From: a virus
IMG/VR virus record: IMGVR_UViG_3300017762_000037
Span: 1 to 31,278 of that record
Strand: one strand, 5' to 3'
DNA length: 31,278 nucleotides
Shown here: one piece after another, positions 1 to 6,081 of the stretch
Layout: every line of letters begins with the position of its first letter
How positions within the stretch are numbered: position 1 is the first letter of the stretch
Translations under genes and position numbers: made by a program
Notes under the pieces: model-generated
Told to the model about the DNA's origin: nothing
Database searches by the model: none
The model's input: the letters and a program-made list of their open reading frames with translations, nothing else

Positions 1-1133
1 GATCGTCTTGATTGCCATAACATATGCGGTTGGTGATCTAATGATTCATCTTCTAAAGGTATTTCTAGATCATGCGCTCTATCCACTATAGATTCCCATG
101 CTTTATTCTCTAAGAGATGATGGTAAAGATCGTCGGGGTGCTGTCTTGATCCAATGACGACCATTCCTGTATGTTCTTCTTTACGCGATTGTAATGTTGT
201 AGTCCACCAGTTCCTGGTGTTTTCTCTAGCACTTGGTTGCACAGTTGTGCCATGATCTTCGATGTCGTCTGCAATAATAAGGTCTGCGTCTCGGGAAAGG
301 ATTTTACCTCCCTTTCCAATTGCGACAAGAGTTGGTGACTTAATACCAGAGACTGTTCTAGTTGCAACAGTAAATTGACTGGACGACCAACTTTTTCCAC
401 CTCTATTAGAAGGTCTAAATCCGTCGTAGTCTCCGTAATCTTGTATGAGTCCTTCATTATTCTCCAAATGGTCTAGTACCGCACCTACAGAGTTACGTGC
501 AATGTCTTCGTTACCACCGCACCACATAACACGTATGTTTGGATTTTTACATATCATGTAAATACAAAAGTGAGTTAAGAGATCTGTCTTACCATGTCTA
601 GGTGGAGACAAAATCATAAGTCGCTTACCATACTTTATACTATCTAAGATAGCAGCTATCCACTTCTTTTGGAAGTCAGGTGTTTCATAATTTTCCCCAC
701 GCTCTGTTAGGAAATATTCATCTCTAAACTTTACAAAGGACTCTACGTCCGCCTGCAGCTCGAAGGGATCCCCCCTCTTTTCGTGCAGCGCTTCTTTCTC
801 TACGTCCTCTAAGTAAGCAGCTACTGCCCTAGATACGGTTGATGGACTGCAGCTTAATATATTAGCGATCTCTTTTTTAGTCTTAGTACCACTCATTATG
901 TCGTGAAAAAAATTTTTCTGTTTCATTATGGCATAATAATCCCCACGTCGTTTCTGTACATTTTCATCTACCTGCTTGGGGTTCTGTATCTCTGCTGTGG
1001 GTTTACTAGCTCTCCACGCTCTCTGTCGTGTTCTTTTAGAACACCTATCACTACAATACTTCTTACGACCTTCTGGTAAAGGGATCAGACAGTTGTCTGC
1101 TGTGCAGATGGTGATTTTTTCTTTATTTGACAT
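1..1133 (-). CDS. terL: Terminase large subunit, 5' part (C-terminus cut by window edge)
   Basis: DNA-packaging motor ATPase. I translated 377 open residues from ATG at 1133; the frame runs off the left edge, so the nuclease domain is missing. The Walker A motif is SPPRHGKTD at residues 176-184, the Walker B is LIIADDIED around 285-293, and the coupling segment VIGSRQHPDDL is at about 326-336; all are typical of TerL. Unusually, about 130 residues precede the ATPase: a zinc-knuckle-like Cys set (C10, C15, C27, C31) and a probable helix-turn-helix at about 82-110 (KTKKEIANILSCSPSTVSRA). Such DNA-binding parts normally belong to the small terminase subunit, and no separate small subunit is seen here. 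The ribosome site is weak (AGAG just upstream). It follows an 820-base noncoding region. The TerL call is firm; the role of the N-terminus is inferred. Confidence 0.93.
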   Translation of the reverse strand, partial: MSNKEKITICTADNCLIPLPEGRKKYCSDRCSKRTRQRAWRASKPTAEIQNPKQVDENVQKRRGDYYAIMKQKNFFHDIMSGTKTKKEIANILSCSPSTVSRAVAAYLEDVEKEALHEKRGDPFELQADVESFVKFRDEYFLTERGENYETPDFQKKWIAAILDSIKYGKRLMILSPPRHGKTDLLTHFCIYMICKNPNIRVMWCGGNEDIARNSVGAVLDHLENNEGLIQDYGDYDGFRPSNRGGKSWSSSQFTVATRTVSGIKSPTLVAIGKGGKILSRDADLIIADDIEDHGTTVQPSARENTRNWWTTTLQSRKEEHTGMVVIGSRQHPDDLYHHLLENKAWESIVDRAHDLEIPLEDESLDHQPHMLWQSRR

Positions 1134-1375
1134 ATCTCTATGGTATAGTGTAGCATACGTGGGATAAGTAATGTGGTGTTCCTGCCTATACAAACACCAT
1201 ATGATAATACAAAAGAGTTGTGGTTGGACTAGCAGGACCGCCTTAGTCATCCGTTGAGGGATCTTCCTCACATTTTATTTATTAGAGAGAGACAATATTT
1301 TTACGTTACTGCACTTAATAAACTGCGTTGGGTTGGGAGTGACACAGGGATTGCTACGACTGCCGCGCGCTCGAC

Positions 1376-1406
1376 TGTTATATTACAGGATCTGCGTAAT
1401 ATAACA
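1376..1406. repeat. 11-bp perfect inverted repeat
   Basis: TGTTATATTAC at 1376-1386 and its exact reverse complement GTAATATAACA at 1396-1406, with a 9-base spacer. There is no T-run on either side, so it is not a simple terminator. Its position 65 bases upstream of the tmRNA-like RNA start would suit a dimeric protein-binding site or an origin element; this role is inferred. Confidence 0.8.
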
Positions 1407-1414
1407 TACTATTG

Positions 1415-1459
1415 GTAGTTATACCACATATAGTGGTTATAGACTACACTATATATAGT
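1415..1459. repeat. Imperfect inverted repeat and ACTATATATAGT palindrome
   Basis: GTAGTTATACCAC (from about 1416) faces GTGGTTATAGACTAC (to 1445) as an imperfect inverted repeat with two extra bases on one side. It is followed directly by the perfect 12-bp palindrome ACTATATATAGT at 1448-1459, which overlaps the start of the -10 box of the tmRNA-like RNA promoter. It may be an operator for that promoter. Confidence 0.6.
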
Positions 1460-1464
1460 ATACT
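1436..1464 (+). promoter_or_regulatory. Probable promoter of the tmRNA-like RNA
   Basis: The -10 hexamer TATACT at 1459-1464 lies 7 bases before G1472, the first base of the folded RNA, which is the spacing expected for a start at G1471 or G1472. The -35 region at about 1436-1441 is poor. The -10 overlaps the last base of an inverted-repeat palindrome, so repression is possible. It is plus-strand, opposite to the neighbouring genes. Confidence 0.5.
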
Positions 1465-1471
1465 GTAGACG

Positions 1472-1551
1472 GGGGGTGTACTGGTTTCGTGTTAGATCTT
1501 ATCCCATATAAACATCTAATAACAGTGGGTTCGACTCCCACCACCTCCACA
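1472..1551 (+). ncRNA. tmRNA-like tRNA domain lacking the mRNA-like part
   Basis: The RNA folds as the tRNA-like end of tmRNA and not as an ordinary tRNA. The acceptor stem is GGGGGTG (1472-1478) with CACCTCC (1542-1548): seven pairs, including G3.U70, the alanyl-tRNA synthetase identity pair, followed by discriminator A1549 and CA. The T arm is GTGGG, loop TTCGACT, CCCAC (1525-1541), directly joined to the acceptor as in tmRNA. After the 5' acceptor comes TACTGGTTTCG, matching the tmRNA D-loop, with no D stem. In place of the roughly 250-base pseudoknot and tag region there is one hairpin: TGTTAGAT/ATCTAATA (1490-1497 with 1514-1521, one G-U) with a 16-base loop. There is no anticodon stem with a 7-base loop. 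CCA is not fully encoded (CA only). Function unknown: decoy of SmpB/AlaRS, relic, or integration-site remnant. Confidence 0.7.
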
Positions 1552-1649
1552 AATTGCCAGGTTTAAATTGACTAATTCATACATATTTTATGCGCCCCGA
1601 GATTAAGGTATGGGGGTTAATACTTGCTTTGTATGCGTGTGTGTGGGTA

Positions 1650-1667
1650 GTGCGGCGCGGTGCGGCG
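1650..1667. repeat. GC-rich tandem direct repeat
   Basis: GTGCGGCG occurs at 1650-1657 and again at 1660-1667, one helical turn apart, inside an unusually GC-rich patch of an AT-rich genome. It could be a binding site for terminase or a replication initiator; nothing else supports a function. Confidence 0.6.
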
Positions 1668-1767
1668 AATCGTAGGCGGTTTGTCCTGGACTGCTGACTT
1701 ATGCGTTCGCCTATCAAATCGACTACTCGCAGCTTAAAATAGAGGATATACGTCTCTCCAGAAGTTC

Positions 1768-1814
1768 CGATCTACAAAATTTTCTTCCAGGATTTTTCGA
1801 TCTACAAAATTTTC
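1768..1814. repeat. 17-bp direct repeat, 30-bp period
   Basis: CGATCTACAAAATTTTC is present at 1768-1784 and again, exactly, at 1798-1814. The 30-bp period is close to three helical turns, so both copies face the same side of DNA. Two weaker GATCTATT matches follow within 50 bases. It lies just downstream of the leftward terminator and upstream (in the minus sense) of terL. Iteron or operator is possible. Confidence 0.8.
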
Positions 1815-1870
1815 ACGGAGATCTATTCGTGTTTCTTCTGACTTGGTGATCTATTATTCTCTCACAATGA

Positions 1871-1893
1871 GAAAAGCGGCACCGTAGCGCCGC
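1871..1893 (-). terminator. Intrinsic terminator with UACG tetraloop
   Basis: On the minus strand, GCGGCGC pairs with GTGCCGC (one G-U) around the very stable loop TACG and is followed by TTTTCTC. It lies about 65 bases past the stop of the last gene of the ArdA operon and closes that transcript. Confidence 0.85.
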
Positions 1894-1956
1894 CTGTCTC
1901 TCTCTCCTGGTTAGTACGTAAACAATTAGGGGATTGCTTATTCCAGGAGTTGCACC

Positions 1957-2142
1957 TTATTCTTTCGTTCGCTCGACTTCTTCCTTTAAGTCCGCTAACT
2001 CTTGCATAAGTCCGTAAAACTTATCGCTCAAATCAACCTTACTATTCGGTAGCATTCCGTAACCTTGCTCTAAGAAGTCGTAAGCGTTTTGTACTTCTGC
2101 CGCGACCTCTTCCACTTTGTAGTTGTCTTTACTTACCGCCAT
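1957..2142 (-). CDS. Small hypothetical protein (61 aa)
   Basis: Last gene of the short operon headed by the ArdA-like gene. The ATG has GAGAGGA about nine bases upstream and begins one base after the stop of the gene before it. The product is acidic, without Cys or membrane segments; the C-terminal third (residues 40-61, LMQELADLKEEVERTKE) should form a helix or short coiled coil. I do not recognise the family. Its company suggests an accessory or host-takeover role. Confidence 0.75.
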   Translation of the reverse strand: MAVSKDNYKVEEVAAEVQNAYDFLEQGYGMLPNSKVDLSDKFYGLMQELADLKEEVERTKE

Positions 2143-2143
2143 T

Positions 2144-2347
2144 TTAATTGTCCTCTCTCTCTATTCTTAACTCTTTTAATCCTGGTACTTTAAACTCCTG
2201 CAACTTTTCTTCCCTCTCTCTGAATACATCCTTGATTGTTCCAAGCACGTACGCTTCCACTCTGTCCGCTTGACTGCTTCCTAACTCTAAGCTCTTCCAA
2301 TTCTCATCGAACATTTTCTTTATAGCTTTAATTAATTCATTCTTCAT
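2144..2347 (-). CDS. Small hypothetical helical protein (67 aa)
   Basis: Predicted mostly helical and rich in Lys and Glu, with no Cys and no membrane segment. The ATG at 2347 overlaps the TAA of the upstream 53-residue gene by only the gap of the adjoining bases, so translation is probably coupled. Its 3' end supplies the ribosome site of the next gene (AGAGAGGA). No family recognised. Confidence 0.75.
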   Translation of the reverse strand: MKNELIKAIKKMFDENWKSLELGSSQADRVEAYVLGTIKDVFREREEKLQEFKVPGLKELRIEREDN

Positions 2348-2509
2348 TTAAATTTCTCCCCTCTCTTTTGCTGCTGCAAATTCATCTCCAATATAATTAA
2401 CGTACTCTTCCAGGTCTGCTTGTGTCTCTCTTAGTTCCTGGCGTAAACTCCAGGCATAGACAACAAGGAACGAATGGCTAGCTATGAGTAACAATATAAA
2501 CAGATTCAT
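2348..2509 (-). CDS. Single-membrane-span small protein (53 aa)
   Basis: Start and stop overlap their neighbours: its ATG shares an A with the TAA of the ArdA-like gene (TAATG) and its own TAA touches the next ATG. Residues 2-20 (NLFILLLIASHSFLVVYAW) form one hydrophobic span; the rest is a charged helix (LRQELRETQADLEEYV) ending GEI. This looks like a small inner-membrane phage protein. Spanin or exclusion roles are possible but unsupported. Confidence 0.75.
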   Translation of the reverse strand: MNLFILLLIASHSFLVVYAWSLRQELRETQADLEEYVNYIGDEFAAAKERGEI

Positions 2510-3084
2510 TAGAAGCTACCCCATAGATACGTAACCCCGTTAATCTCTGCGCGCTCTAATCCATTAAGCATATACTCGCGGACTTCTCGCCAATTTATAA
2601 ACGGCGTAAGATATTCTGGAACATCATAATGTTCTACAAATCTATCTTCTAGCGCGTTCTCTTCCTCTTCCCGTGATGTAAAGACTGTTACACTGTCTGC
2701 AAAATCTTTAAACGTTTCCGTTGGTTCGTGATTAACGTCCAACTCATCACCCATAAGAAACACTTCTTTAAATGCTCTTACATAATCAAAATTAGGAACC
2801 AATTGAAGCAGCTGCACAAGTCCGTAAATCTCTTCGGCTAGCATGTACTCGCCGCCGCCAAAATCATTGTCCTGTATGTGTACTTCATCCCCGCCGCATG
2901 CGTACGGAGTCTTAGCTTTTTTGTGTATCTCTTCAATATCCAATGCTTTTTGGATTTGTTTAAGCGTTGTCTCTTTGGTAATTTGGAACCAATAAAAAGT
3001 AAGGCGCCCTTGATTGTAGCAAGCTAAACAGCCAGGACATATTTCTATATAGTTATTGTTTTCGATAGTTTCGATAGTATTCAT
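2509..3084 (-). CDS. ardA: ArdA-like antirestriction protein (191 aa)
   Basis: ArdA proteins mimic bent DNA and block type I restriction enzymes in the host cytoplasm. The N-terminus IEICPGCLACYNQGRLTFYW (about 13-32) matches the family's opening strand (consensus NLAAYNxGxLxGxW). The C-terminal region LEDRFVEHYDVPEYL, followed by FINWREVREYML, matches the ArdA third domain. The protein is strongly acidic, as a DNA mimic must be, and its 191 residues are near the family length of about 165-180. A good ribosome site (GGAAGGAG) precedes the ATG at 3084. It is the first gene after its own promoter, which suits early expression before host restriction acts. The odd feature is the cysteines C16, C19 and C22, not typical of ArdA. 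Confidence 0.8.
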   Translation of the reverse strand: MNTIETIENNNYIEICPGCLACYNQGRLTFYWFQITKETTLKQIQKALDIEEIHKKAKTPYACGGDEVHIQDNDFGGGEYMLAEEIYGLVQLLQLVPNFDYVRAFKEVFLMGDELDVNHEPTETFKDFADSVTVFTSREEEENALEDRFVEHYDVPEYLTPFINWREVREYMLNGLERAEINGVTYLWGSF

Positions 3085-3115
3085 TCTTCTAACTCCTTCC
3101 TAAAGTTATAATAAA

Positions 3116-3143
3116 ATTGTACCAAAATATAAAATTTATACAA
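3116..3143 (-). promoter_or_regulatory. Leftward promoter of the ArdA operon
   Basis: On the minus strand, TTGTAT (3143-3138), 16 bases, TACAAT (3121-3116) with an AT-rich spacer. The start falls about 25 bases before the ArdA ATG, leaving room for its GGAAGGAG ribosome site. It sits just downstream of a strong terminator, so this operon is transcribed separately from the preceding one. Confidence 0.6.
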
Positions 3144-3245
3144 GCATTTAATGTAATGTTTATAGGGTTTTATGTGTGGGACATAGTGAAGCAGCAAATT
3201 CAAGGACTCTCTCATGGCTTTTAAATACCCTGTTTTTTTCCAGGT

Positions 3246-3280
3246 AAAAGAAAAAGCAGCAACGAGGCGGCGCTGCTGCT
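3246..3280 (-). terminator. Strong intrinsic terminator
   Basis: Minus-strand AGCAGCAGCG pairs over ten bases (one G-U) with CGTTGCTGCT around a 6-base loop and is followed by TTTTCTTTT. It ends the long middle operon that begins near 8519, just past the 73-residue gene. Confidence 0.9.
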
Positions 3281-3304
3281 GATTCTCTTGAATTTCTTGG
3301 GGAT

Positions 3305-3526
3305 CTATTTTTTTATGTCGCCGATCTCCTTTAATTGTCCGACTAGAATTGCGTTTATCTCTTCGAGTCTATGGTTCTCTGTCTGTGCTAGGCGTATCTC
3401 TTGGGTTATGTTCTTCCATTCCCATAATCTACGTGTCCGCCATTGCTCGTTAGCAAAATAGTAACCTAACACTACGCTGCCGAGTGCGACCATGATATGA
3501 CTCACGACATTGAAGTGGAACTCCAT
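3305..3526 (-). CDS. Membrane-anchored coiled-coil protein (73 aa)
   Basis: Last gene before the terminator. Residues 6-25 (NVVSHIMVALGSVVLGYYFA) are a membrane span; the remainder is a charged helical tail suited to a coiled coil (about 38-68). This N-in, tail-out plan resembles small inner-membrane spanin or Rz-like proteins, but the gene lies far from the holin, so that is only a guess. Start: ATG overlapping the previous stop (TAATG), with AGGAGG in the previous coding end. Confidence 0.75.
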   Translation of the reverse strand: MEFHFNVVSHIMVALGSVVLGYYFANEQWRTRRLWEWKNITQEIRLAQTENHRLEEINAILVGQLKEIGDIKK

Positions 3527-3642
3527 TATTTTTCCTCCTCTAATTCGCCTACATTAAAAGTTATTGTTATTTGATCGCCATCATCACTTTTAGTCCAATA
3601 TGATATTGGGCAACTTGCTAACCATTCATCAAATTGATCCAT
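3526..3642 (-). CDS. Tiny hypothetical protein (38 aa)
   Basis: Both ends are TAATG overlaps with neighbours, and GGAGGTG precedes the ATG at 3642, which makes it a believable gene despite its size. The product begins MDQFDEWLASCPISYW and ends ELEEEK. That acidic tail is encoded by the GAGGAGG that serves as the ribosome site of the next gene. No family recognised. Confidence 0.65.
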   Translation of the reverse strand: MDQFDEWLASCPISYWTKSDDGDQITITFNVGELEEEK

Positions 3643-3851
3643 TACTTGACACCTCCTGCATTGTATTTAACTCCGTCTACTTTATATTGATTGTGCTTGT
3701 ACTTTATAGTTACTACTTCTTTACTCTCAAAGTCAAGTATCTTTGTGTTACCTTTCTCAAATTCTGCATTGTGTAAAGTTCGTAACACTTCATCTAGTGC
3801 AAATCCAAAATCAGTTTTAATTAATAGAGTTACTTCTTCTATGTTTACCAT
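3642..3851 (-). CDS. Hypothetical protein (69 aa)
   Basis: I choose the ATG at 3851 (MVNIEEVTLL), which shares bases with the previous TAA, over an in-frame ATG 21 bases further upstream lying inside the previous gene. The C-terminal half alternates hydrophobic and charged residues (KEVVTIKYKHNQYKVDGVKY), suggesting a small beta sheet. It carries two or more lysine-rich strands and no Cys. Function unknown; it belongs to the middle DNA-metabolism operon. Confidence 0.7.
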   Translation of the reverse strand: MVNIEEVTLLIKTDFGFALDEVLRTLHNAEFEKGNTKILDFESKEVVTIKYKHNQYKVDGVKYNAGGVK

Positions 3852-4057
3852 TATTCCGCGCTCTCTATACAATCATCACACCAATCACTATCTTGTGTAA
3901 CTTTTACTACTTCTAAGTCGCTTATGTCATAATCACAAAGTGAATATTCTCTTGCGTCTTGTATTACTTCATCTTTATGATCTCCAATACCAATAACAGT
4001 TATTGAAAATGTAACTTCATGTCTATGCGTGCATTCTTTTTCTTTAAGTTTAGCCAT
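3851..4057 (-). CDS. Small Cys-containing protein (68 aa)
   Basis: Start at ATG 4057 (MAKLKEKECTHRHEV), preceded by GGAGGAGGAG; the longer reading from 4096 has no ribosome site and overlaps the gene upstream. It has C9, H11, H13 near the N-terminus and CDDC close to the C-terminus, so metal binding is possible. The middle looks like a small alpha/beta fold. Its ATG lies inside the end of the preceding gene (ATGGCTAA, 8-base overlap). Confidence 0.7.
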   Translation of the reverse strand: MAKLKEKECTHRHEVTFSITVIGIGDHKDEVIQDAREYSLCDYDISDLEVVKVTQDSDWCDDCIESAE

Positions 4058-4181
4058 TACTCTCCTCCTCCAAACAACTTCTAATATCTTTATCATCTAA
4101 GTCGTGGATATATTCTATTGCTTGTTCCATATCCATAGCTGAAAATGATACAAACATTGTATATACTTTTGGTTTAGCCAT
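4050..4181 (-). CDS. Tiny hypothetical protein (43 aa)
   Basis: Starts at ATG 4181, overlapping the TAA of the clamp-like gene, with its ribosome site in that gene's GAGGAGGAA end. The sequence MAKPKVYTMFVSFSAMDMEQ runs into a helix and ends LEEESNG; the Glu codons form the ribosome site of the next gene. It resembles a single beta-alpha unit. No family recognised. Confidence 0.65.
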   Translation of the reverse strand: MAKPKVYTMFVSFSAMDMEQAIEYIHDLDDKDIRSCLEEESNG

Positions 4182-5023
4182 TATTCTTCCTCCTCCAATT
4201 CACAGTGCTGCGGCATGATCCATAACTGCTTTTCGGTTGCGTTATCTGTGCCGCTGCAAGTTTTCTCCATGAACACTGCGGTGTCATGCTTGCCCGTGTA
4301 ACTATACATGTATGTAAAGTGTTCATCCTTATTGTATGTTAAGAACTCGAACGCCCTCTTCATGTATACAGGAGAATACTGCATATAAGTAATCGGTTGT
4401 CTTCTGTCAGGATCTATTGCACCTCTAGAATCATTATAAAAATCCAGGAACACTCCTTTATTTCTGTTTACAGAAGCACCTATGTTCGTAATTATGTATG
4501 GTTCTATGTTGTCAATACGTACAGTTAAGTTATCGACTGTAACTCCAACGTCTATTGTATGGTCTATTTCCATATCATCATTCAGTATGTCCTTAGTTAG
4601 AATCTGCTGATTACCGTTCAATGATATGTATGTATGTCCGTCAACTTCCTTAGCACTAAAGTACTTAAACAGATGTGTGAGTTTAGCATTAAACTCTTCG
4701 ATAGTGTATGTACCATATACACTTCCTCTAATGCTATACCATATCTCATCTTGTGACATTACATAATCTTCGTCACCTTTATCTACATAACTTGACGCTA
4801 TGTGTATTCTGTCTTGACTATTCCAGGTTGTCATACCTAGAACGTATGAGTCACTTACCCATACGATCAATTTATTTTTTCGTACAACAAAATTAATAGT
4901 CTGTTGTATCTTTGCACCAGGCATGTGGGATTGTCTTTGTAATTTTTTATTGTCGCCTAACTTGGTCATTGCTTTAAGCAACTTCAAGTCGTTGTAGTCT
5001 AATTTAATGTTAACTTCTAACAT
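4181..5023 (-). CDS. Sliding-clamp-like protein (280 aa), tentative
   Basis: Possibly a DNA polymerase processivity clamp of the beta/PCNA fold. The basis is the C-terminal part: PVYMKRAFEFLTYNKDEHF, a following strand-rich stretch, and the ending QLWIMPQHCE. That ending resembles the clamp C-terminus, where a helix is followed by strands and a final YVxMPMRL-type strand. At 280 residues it is shorter than bacterial clamps (about 366) but longer than many phage clamps (about 220-260). No catalytic motif of any enzyme is visible. The neighbours (a PDDEXK nuclease and an Erf/SSB-like protein) fit a replication role. Start: ATG 5023 with GGAAAGGA upstream. A clamp call should be treated as a hypothesis. 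Confidence 0.45.
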   Translation of the reverse strand: MLEVNIKLDYNDLKLLKAMTKLGDNKKLQRQSHMPGAKIQQTINFVVRKNKLIVWVSDSYVLGMTTWNSQDRIHIASSYVDKGDEDYVMSQDEIWYSIRGSVYGTYTIEEFNAKLTHLFKYFSAKEVDGHTYISLNGNQQILTKDILNDDMEIDHTIDVGVTVDNLTVRIDNIEPYIITNIGASVNRNKGVFLDFYNDSRGAIDPDRRQPITYMQYSPVYMKRAFEFLTYNKDEHFTYMYSYTGKHDTAVFMEKTCSGTDNATEKQLWIMPQHCELEEEE

Positions 5024-5075
5024 GTAACTTCCTTTCCAATATATAAATTACATGTGAAATTATTTTATGTCAAGT

Positions 5076-5270
5076 TTATTTCCAACGGTTACGTTTTACT
5101 ATTTTCTTTTTGTTGTTATCTGCTTCACAAGGTAGTCCATCTTCATGGTTAAAATATTTATGTTGACATACCATGCACTTGTAATGTCTGTTGTATTTAA
5201 AATCTACGATCGCCATGAGTGACTGTAATTTTAACGCTGTACTGCGTGCAGCTTGATCGACTTGACTCAT
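5076..5270 (-). CDS. Small putative zinc-binding protein (64 aa)
   Basis: ATG at 5270 overlaps the stop of the nuclease gene (ATGA). An in-frame TTG 15 bases upstream is possible but less likely. Residues 32-48 carry C32, C35, H37, H42 and C48, a plausible zinc site; the C-terminus is a Lys/Arg-rich tail (NNKKKIVKRNRWK). Small zinc proteins with basic tails often bind nucleic acid. It probably works with the adjacent nuclease, but this is inferred. Confidence 0.65.
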   Translation of the reverse strand: MSQVDQAARSTALKLQSLMAIVDFKYNRHYKCMVCQHKYFNHEDGLPCEADNNKKKIVKRNRWK

Positions 5271-5644
5271 GGTAGCTGCTTCCAAAATGGATCATCATAA
5301 AAACTATTACCTATCTTACTCTCTACGATCTCCAGGAATGTATCCAATGTCAAGCACACTACGATCGGTACGCCATCAGGTTGCCTACGGGATCCATCTG
5401 TTTTTACCAAGCGCTTCCATACAAGTGCAGTAAATTCCGACTTTGACTTGCGGATAGACTTAGCTAACTCACGTGTTACATTAAGTGACTGTCTTGCCTT
5501 ACACTCAACATAAAAATCTGTACCATTCCAATTAAATAATACGTCTCCTTTATCATTCTTCCCACCTTCCGCAATCCTAGAACCATTAGTCATCTTAGCT
5601 ACGAACGTTTCTAGTTTAGTTCCCTGTTGTTTTTGCTTTGACAT
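5267..5644 (-). CDS. Hjc-like PDDEXK nuclease / Holliday junction resolvase (125 aa)
   Basis: Metal-dependent nuclease of the PDDEXK fold, most like archaeal Hjc and phage resolvases that cut branched DNA before packaging. Catalytic pattern: E12 in KLETFVAK, D34 in KGDVLF, then E47 and K49 in YVECKA, followed by a helix with RELAKSIRKS. The motif RIAEGGKNDKGDV is typical of the resolvase group. Length is near the family's usual 120-150. Start: ATG overlapping the previous stop (TAATG). A general restriction-type or VRR-like nuclease cannot be excluded. Active in the cytoplasm on replicating phage DNA. Confidence 0.75.
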   Translation of the reverse strand: MSKQKQQGTKLETFVAKMTNGSRIAEGGKNDKGDVLFNWNGTDFYVECKARQSLNVTRELAKSIRKSKSEFTALVWKRLVKTDGSRRQPDGVPIVVCLTLDTFLEIVESKIGNSFYDDPFWKQLP

Positions 5645-6081
5645 TACTCTTCCTTTTTAAATAATTTCCTGTCTTTAAGTGCTTTAGGTGAATTAAGTAT
5701 CTGTGCAATAGTAGTTATATAGTCGATCATATCCCATCTAGGTAACCTACCATAATCTATTTGTGTACCACGCTGCACGAATGAGTAACTAAAGTAATCA
5801 TACATATCGTGTACGACTTCCAATTCACCCACTCCTTTATTAGTAACGATACCGACTCTAACCCCACCATAATGTGGACCAGGTTCAGTAGGAAATGAAG
5901 GATCTTGTTTTAGTATAAGCTGTACTAAGTTAGATTCCTGTGCTGTATCGTAAGGAAAAAAATCAATCTTTGCAGACTGATCCTCTTCTATACAATATGT
6001 GATAGCTTCCAAAAAACTATCGCACTCGTCCATCATACTCCATACGTTACGTGCGCCTTGTGATTGTAATACTTCTTTCAT
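5644..6081 (-). CDS. Hypothetical protein (145-147 aa)
   Basis: Two starts are possible: ATG 6087, or ATG 6081, which shares bases with the TAA of the winged-helix gene; I give the second because this TAATG junction is the rule here. Acidic protein with a run of aromatic residues (VVHDMYDYFSYSF) and a C-terminal helix ending LFKKEE, whose codons make the ribosome site of the nuclease gene. No known motif recognised. The position beside the resolvase suggests DNA metabolism. Confidence 0.7.
   Translation of the reverse strand: MKEVLQSQGARNVWSMMDECDSFLEAITYCIEEDQSAKIDFFPYDTAQESNLVQLILKQDPSFPTEPGPHYGGVRVGIVTNKGVGELEVVHDMYDYFSYSFVQRGTQIDYGRLPRWDMIDYITTIAQILNSPKALKDRKLFKKEE

Larger units (their letters stand above)
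1134..1956. other. Long structured noncoding region upstream of terL
   Basis: This 823-base stretch has no convincing protein gene on either strand, which is striking in a genome whose other genes mostly overlap. Going right to left it holds a leftward terminator (1871-1893), a 17-bp direct repeat (1768-1814), a GC-rich direct repeat (1650-1667), a plus-strand tmRNA-like RNA (1472-1551) with its promoter, a cluster of inverted repeats (1376-1459) and a hairpin TGGTGTT/AACACCA (1174-1180 with 1193-1199) in the terL leader. A possible leftward terL promoter is TTGTAT, 16 bases, TATAGG, overlapping that hairpin. The position next to terL would suit a packaging site or replication origin, but no sequence here proves either. 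Confidence 0.7.

Noticed and set aside
110-457. A 115-residue minus-strand ORF
   Set aside because: It overlaps terL in another frame, while the terL frame has Walker A, Walker B and the coupling motif.
976-1167. A 63-residue plus-strand ORF
   Set aside because: Antisense shadow of the terL N-terminus with no supporting signal.
1472-1549. An ordinary tRNA gene
   Set aside because: The acceptor and T arms are perfect but there is no D stem, and the only middle stem has a 16-base loop, so there is no anticodon arm. The D-loop matches tmRNA.
1525-1549. A plain attP core copied from a host ssrA 3' end
   Set aside because: Not excluded, but a simple attP would not carry the matching 5' acceptor strand, a D-loop and a promoter, and no integrase is in the window.
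3691-3900. A 69-residue plus-strand ORF
   Set aside because: Antisense to two coupled minus-strand genes, no plus-strand promoter or terminator.
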